Of a stretch of DNA of 43,082 bases, positions 31,777 through 38,320 are shown piece after piece. The position numbers and the translations under genes were made by a program. Origin of the DNA: a virus; the IMG/VR virus record IMGVR_UViG_3300041405_000129, positions 1-43,082 of that record. The stretch is one strand, 5' to 3'. Numbering within the stretch: the first letter of the stretch is position 1; each line of letters begins with the position of its first letter. The notes beneath the pieces are model-generated. The model did no database searches. It saw nothing but the letters and a program-made list of their open reading frames with translations, and was not told where the DNA came from.

Positions 31777-34401
31777 TCAGTTATTAACCAGTTCCGCAAG
31801 ATGTTGAATTTTCGTTAACTCCAACATCGATCTCAGCGTGTCGTTGCTATCACTCGCCACCGTCCCACGCTTCCACCACACCCGGTGCGCTTTCCCGTCC
31901 CACTTGATCACCCCCTTAGGCGAGAACCCCAAACGCGTCAACATGTGGCTAACCGCCGTAGTTTTCGGAATGTCCATCCCGTCCTGTACGCAGATGGTCC
32001 TCATAGCCGCTGCTAGCGCGCTGGAGCTTAAAACAAACTTACCGACACCCACGGCCCCGGTTTCGATGCATTGACGCGCCACGGCCTCATGAGCGTCTTC
32101 CCCGCCCGCTTGCATTTCAGCTTTCTCGCTGGTGTGAGGGGCTTTTGAGTTTGGCTTGAAATTGGCGCTCACCGGGTACTCAACAAAGAACTTGCGCCAC
32201 TCACCGCGTCGGGTGTCCTGCATGCTGTCAAACATCATGTCGTAGTGACCGGCTAACCCTTCGGTTGTCAGGCTCAATGCGCCAGCCAGGTCGCTCAAAT
32301 CACTGAAGGGTGAAAAGATCACCCACCAACGACGGTCGTTGTCTTCCAGCGGCACCGCGTCCACAAAGTTGGTGAATGCGATGTAGTTGGTGACGTTGAT
32401 GATTGACGCACCGGCGGGGCGACCCTTGCGGTTAATCTTGAGCGTGTTGTTGGTGATGGGCTCTTTGATCGCGTTGGCCACGGCATAGCGCTTGGCCCCG
32501 GTAATCATCAGTTCCTCAAAAGCGGTGACGCATGAGCCCTCTTGCCAGTCCCCGAAATCTGAGCATACCAACTTGGCCCCAACGCTGGTTGCGTTGGCAA
32601 ATCCCATCACCGCTTGCATGACGTTAATGATGAGCGACTTGCCGTCACCGGGCATGCCTTTGATGATTGGTGCATACCTGCATTTCTTGCCAGGGTTCTG
32701 CGCGCACCAGGCCATCCAGTCCAACAGGTTGAGATAGACCTCATTGCGGTTGCCGCACAGCGCTTGCAGGTGGCGCAGAAACGCTTGAATGGCATCAATT
32801 CCACCTTGGGTATAGCCGAGGGCGATTTCGGGCACCGTGCTCGGGCTGTACAGGTTGGCGTACCACCGGCCCTCATGATTAAAGATGCTCTCTTTACCTG
32901 GCAGATACATGCAGTCACCCACGGTGGCCGTGTTCCAGCGCTGTAGGCACCACTTGGCCGCGTCCTCACGATCACCGTTCGGCTTCTGCGGCATCATGCG
33001 CTCATACTGCGCATTGAACGCGGTGCGGCTCATGGTCTGAGCGCTCATCAGGTCAAAGAAGCAATCGGTGGCCATGACGTACACGTGGCGGTTGGCCCAC
33101 TCAGGAATAATGCCGCCGTCTTCGTCCTCAACCACCTGCAAGCGCACCATGGCCTTGCAGTCACTGATGCTGACCGGGAAATTCCAATCGGTCATTCGCT
33201 TCTTGATCGCTGCTGCCAGCCAATCCCGGTCAAGCATTGCAATTGAGCGATCAGCAGCTATCTGGGGGATAACGTCGTTGCGCAGGTCCGCGTCATCGTT
33301 GCAGCTCATGATAAGGTCAAAATATTCCTGCCGGCTCACACCCGCGGCAAGGGTCACAGTGGCGTCCAGTTTAGCCACGGTTTCCTTGTCCTGGCACACG
33401 TTGCGGGTTTGCTTGCAGGCACGGTCAACCGTCAGCTCAGCCAAGTAGGTGCGGTGATCGGTCCACTTGGGGCGCACCAACTTTGACGCCCACATCAAGC
33501 GCACCATCCGCTCAGCATCGCACCCCGTCCAGAACGCCAGGTGGGAAGCAAGCGCGAAATCAACCTCAGTGCCCCCATAGGGCAATCCGTCGCTGCGGCC
33601 CTCATCAGGATAGTGCTGCGCGAGCACCGGAACGTTGCAGGTCCACAAATCCGCAAAGGTCGCTTTACCACCAAACATGGCAGCACCCGACCGCGACTGC
33701 ATCGCGCGCCTTATCAGCTCATTGTCATCGGTGGGGCCATTCCAATCTGCGCGCGGGCCATTGCCCACCAGCATGGCAACAGACTGCTCAGGTTTGAAAA
33801 TGTTATCGACGATGTACTGTGCTTGAGCCCCAAGGTGTGTATCGGCAGACCCCCAAGCCTGGCCGCTCAAGCCGAACGCGATACCGCGACCGCTGGTGTA
33901 GAACTCAAGATCATTGCCAGGGTGCTCAGCGTTCCATGCTTGGGTTGGTCGTGTGCGGTGACCAGCCGGCGGGCAACCTCGACCTATAAGGTGGATGCCC
34001 TTTCCGCTAGAACTGTACTCAAAGAAGGCCCCTGGCAAGTTTTGGTAAAACCAGCTTGCCCAGGGTGTGAGCTGACCATCAGCACCAACACACCCGTCGA
34101 CATCCAAGAACCAATAACCGCAATCAGCAGTAACCATAAAACCGAGCGTGTAGACATAGCCGTCAAGTCTCCCAAAGTGAGCCGCAAGCTGAGCCGTGGC
34201 TACCTCATATGATGTCCACGCGTACGGTTTTTGAACGTCTGGACCTTTTAACTTTCCGTTCTCATCGAACTCAATTCGTCCATCAGGGTGCGCAGGCACC
34301 TTTAAGTATTTCCCCGGTTTCTTTGGATCTGGCGCCAAGCGCCACACAAACCATTGATTGATGGCGGTCATACCCGCCAAAGCAGTTGATAGCATTGTCA
34401 T
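31777..34401 (-). CDS. AEP-type primase-polymerase with SF3 (DUF5906-like) helicase
   Basis: The product has 874 aa from the ATG at 34401 (ATG ACA ATG; AAGG upstream). The N-terminal primase has D100-x-D102 (FLDVDG) and SSSGKGIHLIG with H137, the catalytic set of archaeo-eukaryotic primases. The C-terminal helicase has Walker A GMPGDGKS (582-589), then FGDWQEGSCVTAFEELMI and ITNNTLKINRKGRPAGAS, as in SF3/D5-like helicases. It primes and unwinds at the phage origin, and the repeat array lies right after its stop. A 75-bp structured leader precedes it. Confidence 0.92.
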   Translation of the reverse strand: MTMLSTALAGMTAINQWFVWRLAPDPKKPGKYLKVPAHPDGRIEFDENGKLKGPDVQKPYAWTSYEVATAQLAAHFGRLDGYVYTLGFMVTADCGYWFLDVDGCVGADGQLTPWASWFYQNLPGAFFEYSSSGKGIHLIGRGCPPAGHRTRPTQAWNAEHPGNDLEFYTSGRGIAFGLSGQAWGSADTHLGAQAQYIVDNIFKPEQSVAMLVGNGPRADWNGPTDDNELIRRAMQSRSGAAMFGGKATFADLWTCNVPVLAQHYPDEGRSDGLPYGGTEVDFALASHLAFWTGCDAERMVRLMWASKLVRPKWTDHRTYLAELTVDRACKQTRNVCQDKETVAKLDATVTLAAGVSRQEYFDLIMSCNDDADLRNDVIPQIAADRSIAMLDRDWLAAAIKKRMTDWNFPVSISDCKAMVRLQVVEDEDGGIIPEWANRHVYVMATDCFFDLMSAQTMSRTAFNAQYERMMPQKPNGDREDAAKWCLQRWNTATVGDCMYLPGKESIFNHEGRWYANLYSPSTVPEIALGYTQGGIDAIQAFLRHLQALCGNRNEVYLNLLDWMAWCAQNPGKKCRYAPIIKGMPGDGKSLIINVMQAVMGFANATSVGAKLVCSDFGDWQEGSCVTAFEELMITGAKRYAVANAIKEPITNNTLKINRKGRPAGASIINVTNYIAFTNFVDAVPLEDNDRRWWVIFSPFSDLSDLAGALSLTTEGLAGHYDMMFDSMQDTRRGEWRKFFVEYPVSANFKPNSKAPHTSEKAEMQAGGEDAHEAVARQCIETGAVGVGKFVLSSSALAAAMRTICVQDGMDIPKTTAVSHMLTRLGFSPKGVIKWDGKAHRVWWKRGTVASDSNDTLRSMLELTKIQHLAELVNN

Positions 34402-34414
34402 TGCCTTATTAACG

Positions 34415-34489
34415 AGAAAGCCCGTAACACTCTGGAAGGCTGCCAAGCTCCAGGGGTCAGTACCCCTGCCAGAGTGTTACGGGCTTTCT
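34415..34489 (-). promoter_or_regulatory. 75-bp structured leader: 21-bp perfect inverted repeat with inner hairpin
   Basis: Bases 34415-34435 and 34469-34489 are exact inverted repeats of 21 bp. Inside, CAGGGGT/ACCCCTG (34451-34468) forms a second stem with a 4-base loop, and AGCTTGGCAGCCT may form a small third one. The element lies in the leader of the primase mRNA; the ribosome-binding site and ATG follow within 15 bases. No T-tract follows, so it is not a simple terminator. It could be a riboregulator, a protein-binding RNA, a priming signal or a mini-transposon relic (no target duplication seen). Confidence 0.85.
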
Positions 34490-34513
34490 ACTGAATGGTT
34501 GAACTTGGCACCG

Positions 34514-34542
34514 GGAGTAGACCACAAATTACGGGCATTAAA
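34514..34542 (-). promoter_or_regulatory. Cassette promoter for the primase gene (site 2)
   Basis: TACTCC (34519-34514) follows a 17-base spacer GCCCGTAATTTGTGGTC (34536-34520) that matches the site-1 spacer at most positions. The -35 position is TTTAAT, formed by the T-tract of the terminator just upstream. A degenerate member; it may need an activator. Confidence 0.5.
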
Positions 34543-34564
34543 AAGCCCCGACAGTGCGGGGCTT
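34536..34564 (-). terminator. Terminator ending the predicted small RNA
   Basis: Stem AAGCCCCG/CGGGGCTT (34543-34550 and 34557-34564) with a 6-base loop and TTTTTAAT on the minus strand. It ends any transcript coming from 34644. Confidence 0.85.
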
Positions 34565-34645
34565 GAGGTGCGCTTGGTTAGAGCGCCGGTTGCATGGGGT
34601 AACCTCGCATTGTCGGGGTGGGTAGGTAAAACCTTTACAGCATCA
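34541..34645 (-). ncRNA. Predicted phage small RNA of about 100 nt
   Basis: Lies between a cassette promoter (34652-34680) and a strong terminator (34543-34564) with no credible reading frame. Internal pairing is visible: GCGCT/AGCGC around CTAACCA, and GGTT/AACC. The 348-base gap 34402-34749 thus holds, in transcription order, a terminator, a promoter, this RNA with its terminator, a promoter and the structured leader. The existence of the RNA is inferred from signals only. Confidence 0.5.
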
Positions 34646-34651
34646 GAGAAC

Positions 34652-34680
34652 CCAATAGACCACAAATAACAGACAAAGAA
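34652..34680 (-). promoter_or_regulatory. Cassette promoter for the small RNA (site 3)
   Basis: TATTGG (34657-34652), 17-base spacer GTCTGTTATTTGTGGTC (34674-34658), then TTCTTT at -35, merged with the T-tract of the preceding terminator. Spacer agrees with site 1 at 13 of 17 positions. The -35 is weak. Confidence 0.5.
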
Positions 34681-34713
34681 AAGCCCCGGTGCTGGGGAAA
34701 GCAACCGGGGCTT
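34676..34713 (-). terminator. Terminator after the RMF-like gene cluster
   Basis: Stem AAGCCCCGG/CCGGGGCTT (34681-34689 and 34705-34713) with a 15-base loop, followed on the minus strand by TTTTCTTTG. It ends the unit that starts at 37340. Confidence 0.88.
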
Positions 34714-34749
34714 GAGGTGTAGCCAAGCAATGACAATGCACGGGCGACT

Positions 34750-34911
34750 TTACGCACTCGCCTTAGCACTGTCAACTATCGCTGCGTCTTTCTCGGTCCA
34801 GCCCTGCTGCCACTGACGGCGCTCCCAATCCTTGCAGGCTGGTGGCGGTGTGCAGGGCTTGCCGTTGCGGCGCTGACTGGCCCCGCCGTGATACCAACGT
34901 GTCTGAGTCAT
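34750..34911 (-). CDS. RMF-like small protein 1
   Basis: The product has 53 aa: MTQTRWYHGGASQRRNGKPC, then TPPPACKDWERRQWQQGWTE and a short acidic end. G-x-x-x-x-R-x-x-GK-P followed by a W-x-x-GW block resembles ribosome modulation factor. It is the last gene of its unit; its start overlaps the previous stop as ATGA and a terminator lies 40 bases downstream. It may bind ribosomes or rRNA; this is inference from pattern. A Cys pair (C20 and C26) is a difference from RMF. Confidence 0.7.
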   Translation of the reverse strand: MTQTRWYHGGASQRRNGKPCTPPPACKDWERRQWQQGWTEKDAAIVDSAKASA

Positions 34912-35096
34912 TGCGGCTGCTCCGATCGGTCAGGTATCTGCTCACCGATCTTGTGGAACTCAGCGACAGCAGATTTAAAACCCTCTTCCCAAATCAGCGC
35001 CTTTGCCGACCGTGCACCGTACGGGTTGTTGACGGCGCTACCCTGACCGCTTTGGAATTCCTGTTCACCCTCTTTGAACCATTTGCTATTTCGCAT
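34908..35096 (-). CDS. RMF-like small protein 2
   Basis: The product has 62 aa. WFKEGEQEFQSGQGSAVNNP followed by YGARSAKALIWEEGFKSA has the RMF-type order: GxxxxxxG, NPY, then (W)xxGF/W. It overlaps its upstream neighbour by 11 bases and its downstream one by four. The C-terminus is polar (IPDRSEQPQ). It is probably a paralogue of its three neighbours. Confidence 0.7.
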   Translation of the reverse strand: MRNSKWFKEGEQEFQSGQGSAVNNPYGARSAKALIWEEGFKSAVAEFHKIGEQIPDRSEQPQ

Positions 35097-35262
35097 TGCA
35101 AGTCACCGAGTCAAAACCATCATTCCAGAAAAACCACTCGTTCGATTCTTTCTTGTGCTGGTTGGCTGCTTTGGCCGCACTGTCACCGTGAGCAGCGCGA
35201 GCCACACCGGCACCCCGGTCATAAGCGCACTGCTCACGCGTATTGCTTGGTTGCTTTTTCAT
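35086..35262 (-). CDS. RMF-like small protein 3
   Basis: The product has 58 aa: MKKQPSNTREQCAYDRGAGV, an Ala/Lys helix and the ending WFFWNDGFDSVTCNAK. AYDRGAGVARAAHGDSAA followed by W-x-x-GF recalls RMF's A-x-x-RGY-x-AG-x-x-G and its W-x-x-GW end. No Pro-Tyr element is present. It overlaps both neighbours (11 and 29 bases). Paralogy to the adjacent genes is likely but weak in sequence. Confidence 0.65.
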   Translation of the reverse strand: MKKQPSNTREQCAYDRGAGVARAAHGDSAAKAANQHKKESNEWFFWNDGFDSVTCNAK

Positions 35263-35446
35263 CGATCAGTTCCTTGTCTTTATCGTTCCAGCCGGCCAAC
35301 CACCACGACCAGGCCCACTGCATATAAGCATTTGGGTTCGTCAACTTCCCAACGCCATCAAGTCTTGCTTTCTCACCCTGGTAATAAGGTCTTGGAAACT
35401 TCAAACCGGGAACCCCTTTGCCACGTTGGTGACCACTGCGTTGCAC
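35234..35446 (-). CDS. RMF-like small protein 4
   Basis: From the ATG at 35446 the product has 70 aa. A TTG at 35404, overlapping the upstream stop as TTGA, would give 56 aa and may be the true start, because the first 14 residues lie inside the previous gene. The core PYYQGEKARLDGVGKLTNPN followed by WSWWLAGWNDKD has the RMF order GxxA(R)xxG, NP, then W-LAGW. This is the clearest RMF likeness of the four. Confidence 0.7.
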   Translation of the reverse strand: MQRSGHQRGKGVPGLKFPRPYYQGEKARLDGVGKLTNPNAYMQWAWSWWLAGWNDKDKELIDEKATKQYA

Positions 35447-35778
35447 ATTTGAATGCGGTACTCAGCATCCGTGGTTGGAGCGCGGCATTCCCAATCCTCA
35501 GGCGTGGTTGCGTCAGGGTATTCCGTGTAAACCTGGCCAATGTTATTGATGCTGAATGAGCTGCTGGTATCAACAATCAACCGCACGCACTGCTCCCAGT
35601 TGGTGAAAGGGTGAAAATGTTTACCGTTGGCGTAGATCATCCACTCATAACGAATATTGCGCAGGTCAACCTTATAGCCGGCAGCCAAAGCAGCACGCGC
35701 CGCTAACTGCATGAACTCGCCTTTGATCTGCGCAACATCAGCAGCCGTTTCTATCGGCTTGCAGGCTCCCCCATTCAT
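35401..35778 (-). CDS. Hypothetical protein, possibly NinX/DUF2591-like
   Basis: The product has 125 aa. An N-terminal helix is followed by DLRNIRYEWMIYANGKHFHP and FTNWEQCVRLIVDTSSSFSI, which recall the DW-x-x-G-x-LI pattern of NinX/DUF2591 phage proteins, though the match is loose. It overlaps its upstream neighbour by four bases. Early-operon accessory gene; function unknown. Confidence 0.65.
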   Translation of the reverse strand: MNGGACKPIETAADVAQIKGEFMQLAARAALAAGYKVDLRNIRYEWMIYANGKHFHPFTNWEQCVRLIVDTSSSFSINNIGQVYTEYPDATTPEDWECRAPTTDAEYRIQMCNAVVTNVAKGFPV

Positions 35779-36149
35779 TTGGACAACTCCGCACGAAGGT
35801 CAAAGTATTCGCGGCGCTCTTCAGCATCAAGGCCAACAGTGCGGTTGCGGTCTGCCAGCTCAGCAAAGCGGTCAACGCGGGTTAGTGGTTTACTATCGTC
35901 AAGTATCGGGACCGCAACCGATCGACAATTTACCGTGCGCACATCAGGTGCTTGAGCCCACACCGTCTTCGGGCGCTGCCGCTCTTCTTCATACTCGTTG
36001 GACTTCTCAACCCGACCAGCCGCTTTACCCTCGCGATACCCACGGTTGAACATTTCGGTTGTCGCCAACAAGATCACATAGATTGGCAACCATAACCCGC
36101 TTGTCAGAATGCACAGAATGATGTGCAGCCAATGCTTTACCTTTTTCAT
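35775..36149 (-). CDS. Small inner-membrane protein
   Basis: The product has 124 aa from the ATG at 36149, which forms TGATG with the previous stop. The N-terminal HWLHIILCILTSGLWLPIYVI (about residues 6-26) is one long or two short membrane segments, followed by a charged cytoplasmic part (FNRGYREGKAAGRVEKSNEY onward). Such early phage membrane proteins sometimes block superinfection; here that is only a suggestion. Confidence 0.68.
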   Translation of the reverse strand: MKKVKHWLHIILCILTSGLWLPIYVILLATTEMFNRGYREGKAAGRVEKSNEYEEERQRPKTVWAQAPDVRTVNCRSVAVPILDDSKPLTRVDRFAELADRNRTVGLDAEERREYFDLRAELSK

Positions 36150-36343
36150 CACGCTATATCCTCAAGAATTAATTGCATCATTGCCATTGGTGATTTGCAG
36201 TTCACTATCAGCAACAACATTTTATCGCCGCACTTCTTGTACCCTCTTAGAACCGTATCCCTCACAGCCTGGTCAGTCCCGTGAATCCGCATCGCCAGCG
36301 CACCCATTACCAAAACATCGCGGGTGCTGTACGCCCTGCGCAT
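36149..36343 (-). CDS. Small hypothetical protein
   Basis: The product has 64 aa from the ATG at 36343 (TGATG overlap; a GTG one codon upstream is also possible). Mostly helical, with RRAYSTRDVLVMGALAMRIH and KKCGDKMLLLIVNCKSPMAM. No family recognised. It is tightly coupled to both neighbours. Confidence 0.66.
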   Translation of the reverse strand: MRRAYSTRDVLVMGALAMRIHGTDQAVRDTVLRGYKKCGDKMLLLIVNCKSPMAMMQLILEDIA

Positions 36344-36690
36344 CACTCATAGCCCTCTTCGCACTCTTGGCACACATCGCCCAGCTCTTTACAGATTGAG
36401 CATGCTGGGGCCTTCTCAACTTTGCGTAACTGCTTCTCGCTTGGAACAAACCCACACTTGGGAATCTCGGCAAGCACAGTGCCAGCAGGCCCCGCAGCGT
36501 GGGCAACACGAACCATGTTGAGCAGCAGCTCCCGCCAGTCCGTGAACGCGTGCCAAGCGCACAGGTCTTGGATCATTGACCACGTGGTCTGCGGCACCGG
36601 CAACACGCGATCAACCATCCCCATCTTTTCGGCCAGCGCCTTTTTACGGGCGTATTGATCGCGCTTGTAATCAGCGTTGCTCTTAGCCAT
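36343..36690 (-). CDS. Putative ribbon-helix-helix protein with C-terminal zinc ribbon
   Basis: The product has 115 aa. The N-terminus, MAKSNADYKRDQYARKKALA followed by RVLPVPQTTWSMIQDLCAWH, resembles small phage RHH-type regulators (basic start, short beta strand, two helices). The C-terminus has CSICKELGDVCQECE, two CxxC pairs that could bind zinc. A DNA-binding role in early regulation is plausible. Confidence 0.66.
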   Translation of the reverse strand: MAKSNADYKRDQYARKKALAEKMGMVDRVLPVPQTTWSMIQDLCAWHAFTDWRELLLNMVRVAHAAGPAGTVLAEIPKCGFVPSEKQLRKVEKAPACSICKELGDVCQECEEGYE

Positions 36691-36696
36691 GGCAGA

Positions 36697-37071
36697 TTAT
36701 TGCCCCATCCCGAATACTGCCATGGCGATGCAAGCCACCCCGAACACCAAGCCCGCACCGTACCAGCAGGCCCGAACGCGGCTCACACCCAGCAGCGGAC
36801 GCGGTGCAGTTGGAAGCATCCCGAGCTTGCGCAGTTCGTCACGGGCCATCGGGGTTGCTTGGACGAACGGACGCGCCGGCTGCGGTGTGCAATCGCTGCA
36901 CTCAGCATGCCCTTTGCATACGCAAGACAAGCGGCCTTGGTTGCAGTTACACAGAGCGTGGCGGGCTTTGCGAGCTGCCAGCGCTTCACCCATCAAACGG
37001 TTCCAGCGGAACGCGCGGGCAACAAACTCTGCCTGGGTTTCGTTTACTGACTTGTGAATTTGCATGCTCAT
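36697..37071 (-). CDS. Cys-rich protein with C-terminal membrane anchor
   Basis: The product has 124 aa. A helical N-terminus (ETQAEFVARAFRWNRLMGEA) is followed by CNCNQGRLSCVCKGHAECSD and one more Cys, perhaps a zinc knuckle. A C-terminal span of about 20 residues (ACWYGAGLVFGVACIAMAVF) precedes only four residues, a tail-anchored plan. ATGA overlap with the upstream gene. Unknown function; host-envelope targeting is inferred. Confidence 0.68.
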   Translation of the reverse strand: MSMQIHKSVNETQAEFVARAFRWNRLMGEALAARKARHALCNCNQGRLSCVCKGHAECSDCTPQPARPFVQATPMARDELRKLGMLPTAPRPLLGVSRVRACWYGAGLVFGVACIAMAVFGMGQ

Positions 37072-37274
37072 ACGCTCCGTGCGGCTTCAGCGTTGAGACG
37101 GCGGCTATCTTTGGCCGATGGCTTGCGAGCGTCTTCCCAGCTACGGCGAGGGGTATCACCCTTCAAGCGGCGTGCCGCATTGGAAGTCTTGCGGCGAATA
37201 AGGCGTTGGGTAAAGTTTTGGAAGGTCAGGGTTTCGTAAATCGATCCAACCAAGTGAAGCAGAAGGTATTTCAT
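37068..37274 (-). CDS. Small basic hypothetical protein
   Basis: The product has 68 aa from the ATG at 37274, with CGGAGCAA (37287-37280) upstream; an in-frame start at 37313 lies in the promoter and is rejected. A hydrophobic start (MKYLLLHLVGSIYETLTF) is followed by an Arg/Lys-rich part. It is the first gene of the unit from promoter 37312-37340, so it should be strongly expressed. Function unknown. Confidence 0.7.
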   Translation of the reverse strand: MKYLLLHLVGSIYETLTFQNFTQRLIRRKTSNAARRLKGDTPRRSWEDARKPSAKDSRRLNAEAARSV

Positions 37275-37311
37275 GTTTTTTGCTCCGTCGTTTGCTTGTT
37301 CTGATGGATCC

Positions 37312-37340
37312 AAGATAGAACGCTAATGACGGTCTGTCAA
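37312..37340 (-). promoter_or_regulatory. Cassette promoter (site 4), strong
   Basis: TTGACA (37340-37335), 17-base spacer GACCGTCATTAGCGTTC, TATCTT (37317-37312). A near-consensus sigma70-type promoter. It directly follows a terminator and drives the 37274-34750 unit. Confidence 0.88.
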
Positions 37341-37342
37341 CA

Positions 37343-37373
37343 AATAAAAAGCCCCACCGATTGGCAGGGCTCT
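37343..37373 (-). terminator. Terminator after the gene at 37391
   Basis: AGCCCTGCC/GGTGGGGCT with an AATC loop and TTTTTATTT on the minus strand. Contains two G-T wobbles. It separates the 37391-37930 gene from the next promoter. Confidence 0.82.
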
Positions 37374-37390
37374 TAACGACGTAAAGAGTT

Positions 37391-37930
37391 TTAGGCAACA
37401 AGGCGCAGCTCCATTTGGGCACTCTTCATATACTGGTCCAGAAGCTTGCGCACCTTGGCCTCCAGCTCTTGTTGCTTGTTGGCGGCGAGGTTGTCCCGCA
37501 CCACAATCACGTCATGCCACAAAACACCTGTCAGGGTATTGGGCTCGGTCACCTGTACGCCAACCAATGCAGGGTCGGTTTTTGGTGCAGGCTTCTTCAG
37601 GTTGATCGCTCTGCGAATCTCTTCCATGTTTTTGCAGGTCGCAATCTTGATCTTGAACCCCAAAGCCCTGCGCACCGTGGACACGTACACCCCGATAACT
37701 TTAGGCGCTGGGGTGTCACCGGCCTTAGGTCTGCCCTGGCGCCGGGTCCACTTGTTCTGTTCAAACGCAGCAGACACCACATCGTCCAGCTTTTCCGGGG
37801 TGTCAACCTTCTCAGCCACTAGATACGCAATGAAGCGAGCGGCTACGGTGTCCAGGCCGTTGCGTGCAGCAGTCAGCTTGGTCTGTGCTTTTTGGGCGTC
37901 GATAAAGATAGTTGCAAGTTCAAGGCGCAT
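37391..37930 (-). CDS. Hypothetical early protein, single-gene unit
   Basis: The product has 179 aa. Helical N-terminus (LELATIFIDAQKAQTKLTAA), a basic middle part (QNKWTRRQGRPKAGDTPAPK) and a helical C-terminus. The middle part TPAPKVIGVYVSTVRRALGF could be a helix-turn-helix, but I cannot place it. It has its own promoter (37978-38005) and terminator, which points to a protein whose dose is controlled separately. The start is in a GACAATG context. Confidence 0.72.
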   Translation of the reverse strand: MRLELATIFIDAQKAQTKLTAARNGLDTVAARFIAYLVAEKVDTPEKLDDVVSAAFEQNKWTRRQGRPKAGDTPAPKVIGVYVSTVRRALGFKIKIATCKNMEEIRRAINLKKPAPKTDPALVGVQVTEPNTLTGVLWHDVIVVRDNLAANKQQELEAKVRKLLDQYMKSAQMELRLVA

Positions 37931-37977
37931 TGTCGTGTACCTGTCAATAAGCTGGCGGGATTGCCTGCCCTACTAAA

Positions 37978-38005
37978 AGAGTAGCGTATTATTGACGGTC
38001 TACAA
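37978..38005 (-). promoter_or_regulatory. Cassette promoter (site 5)
   Basis: TTGTAG (38005-38000), 16-base spacer starting ACCGTCAATAAT, TACTCT (37983-37978). Carries the GACCGTCA core of the family but a weaker -35. It precedes the gene starting at 37930. Confidence 0.65.
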
Positions 38006-38022
38006 TGTCCGTTCGTCAGACA

Positions 38023-38051
38023 GTAAAAAGCCCTTAGAATCAAGGGCTTTG
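38023..38051 (-). terminator. Terminator after the ParB-like gene unit
   Basis: AAAGCCCTT/AAGGGCTTT (38027-38035 and 38042-38050) with a 6-base loop, then TTTTTAC on the minus strand. Ends the unit from promoter 40727. Confidence 0.88.
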
Positions 38052-38056
38052 GTTGG

Positions 38057-38320
38057 TCAATCCAAACCAGTCTCGGGCGGTGCAAGGCGCACCCTGTTTG
38101 CCATCCGTTCGAAAGTTTCGGCCAGTGCCTCACGGCGCTCTTTGGACTTTGGCAACCAGAAGGTTACCGCGCTACGGTCGTCATCCTCGGGCGGATGGTG
38201 CAAGCGCTCGCTACTGTGCAGGATCATTTGCACGGCGCTGTAGGTCAACCCGGTGTTCGACACCTTGTGAATCTCAACGACTTCGCTTGTCAACTCCTGG
38301 CTGTAAACGTTGATTCTCAT
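38057..38320 (-). CDS. Small conserved-looking hypothetical protein
   Basis: The product has 87 aa: MRINVYSQELTSEVVEIHKV, TGLTYSAVQMILHSSERLHH, DDDRSAVTFWLPKSKERREA. I recall similar small proteins in other phages near ParB-like genes but know no function. Probably an alpha/beta fold. It overlaps the ParB-like gene stop by four bases. Confidence 0.72.
   Translation of the reverse strand: MRINVYSQELTSEVVEIHKVSNTGLTYSAVQMILHSSERLHHPPEDDDRSAVTFWLPKSKERREALAETFERMANRVRLAPPETGLD

Noticed and set aside
34566-34630. tRNA-like sequence (GGTTAGAGCG D-arm style)
   Set aside because: No acceptor stem, no T-arm and no matching anticodon stem could be drawn on either strand.
34477-34704. Minus-strand frame of 75 codons in the non-coding cassette region
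   Set aside because: It runs through two terminators and a promoter, starts inside a terminator stem and has no ribosome-binding site.
34730-34816. Plus-strand ATG ACA ATG CAC start-like sequence with a 28-codon frame
   Set aside because: Antisense to the last RMF-like gene, very short, with no ribosome site; probably a chance copy of the start context.
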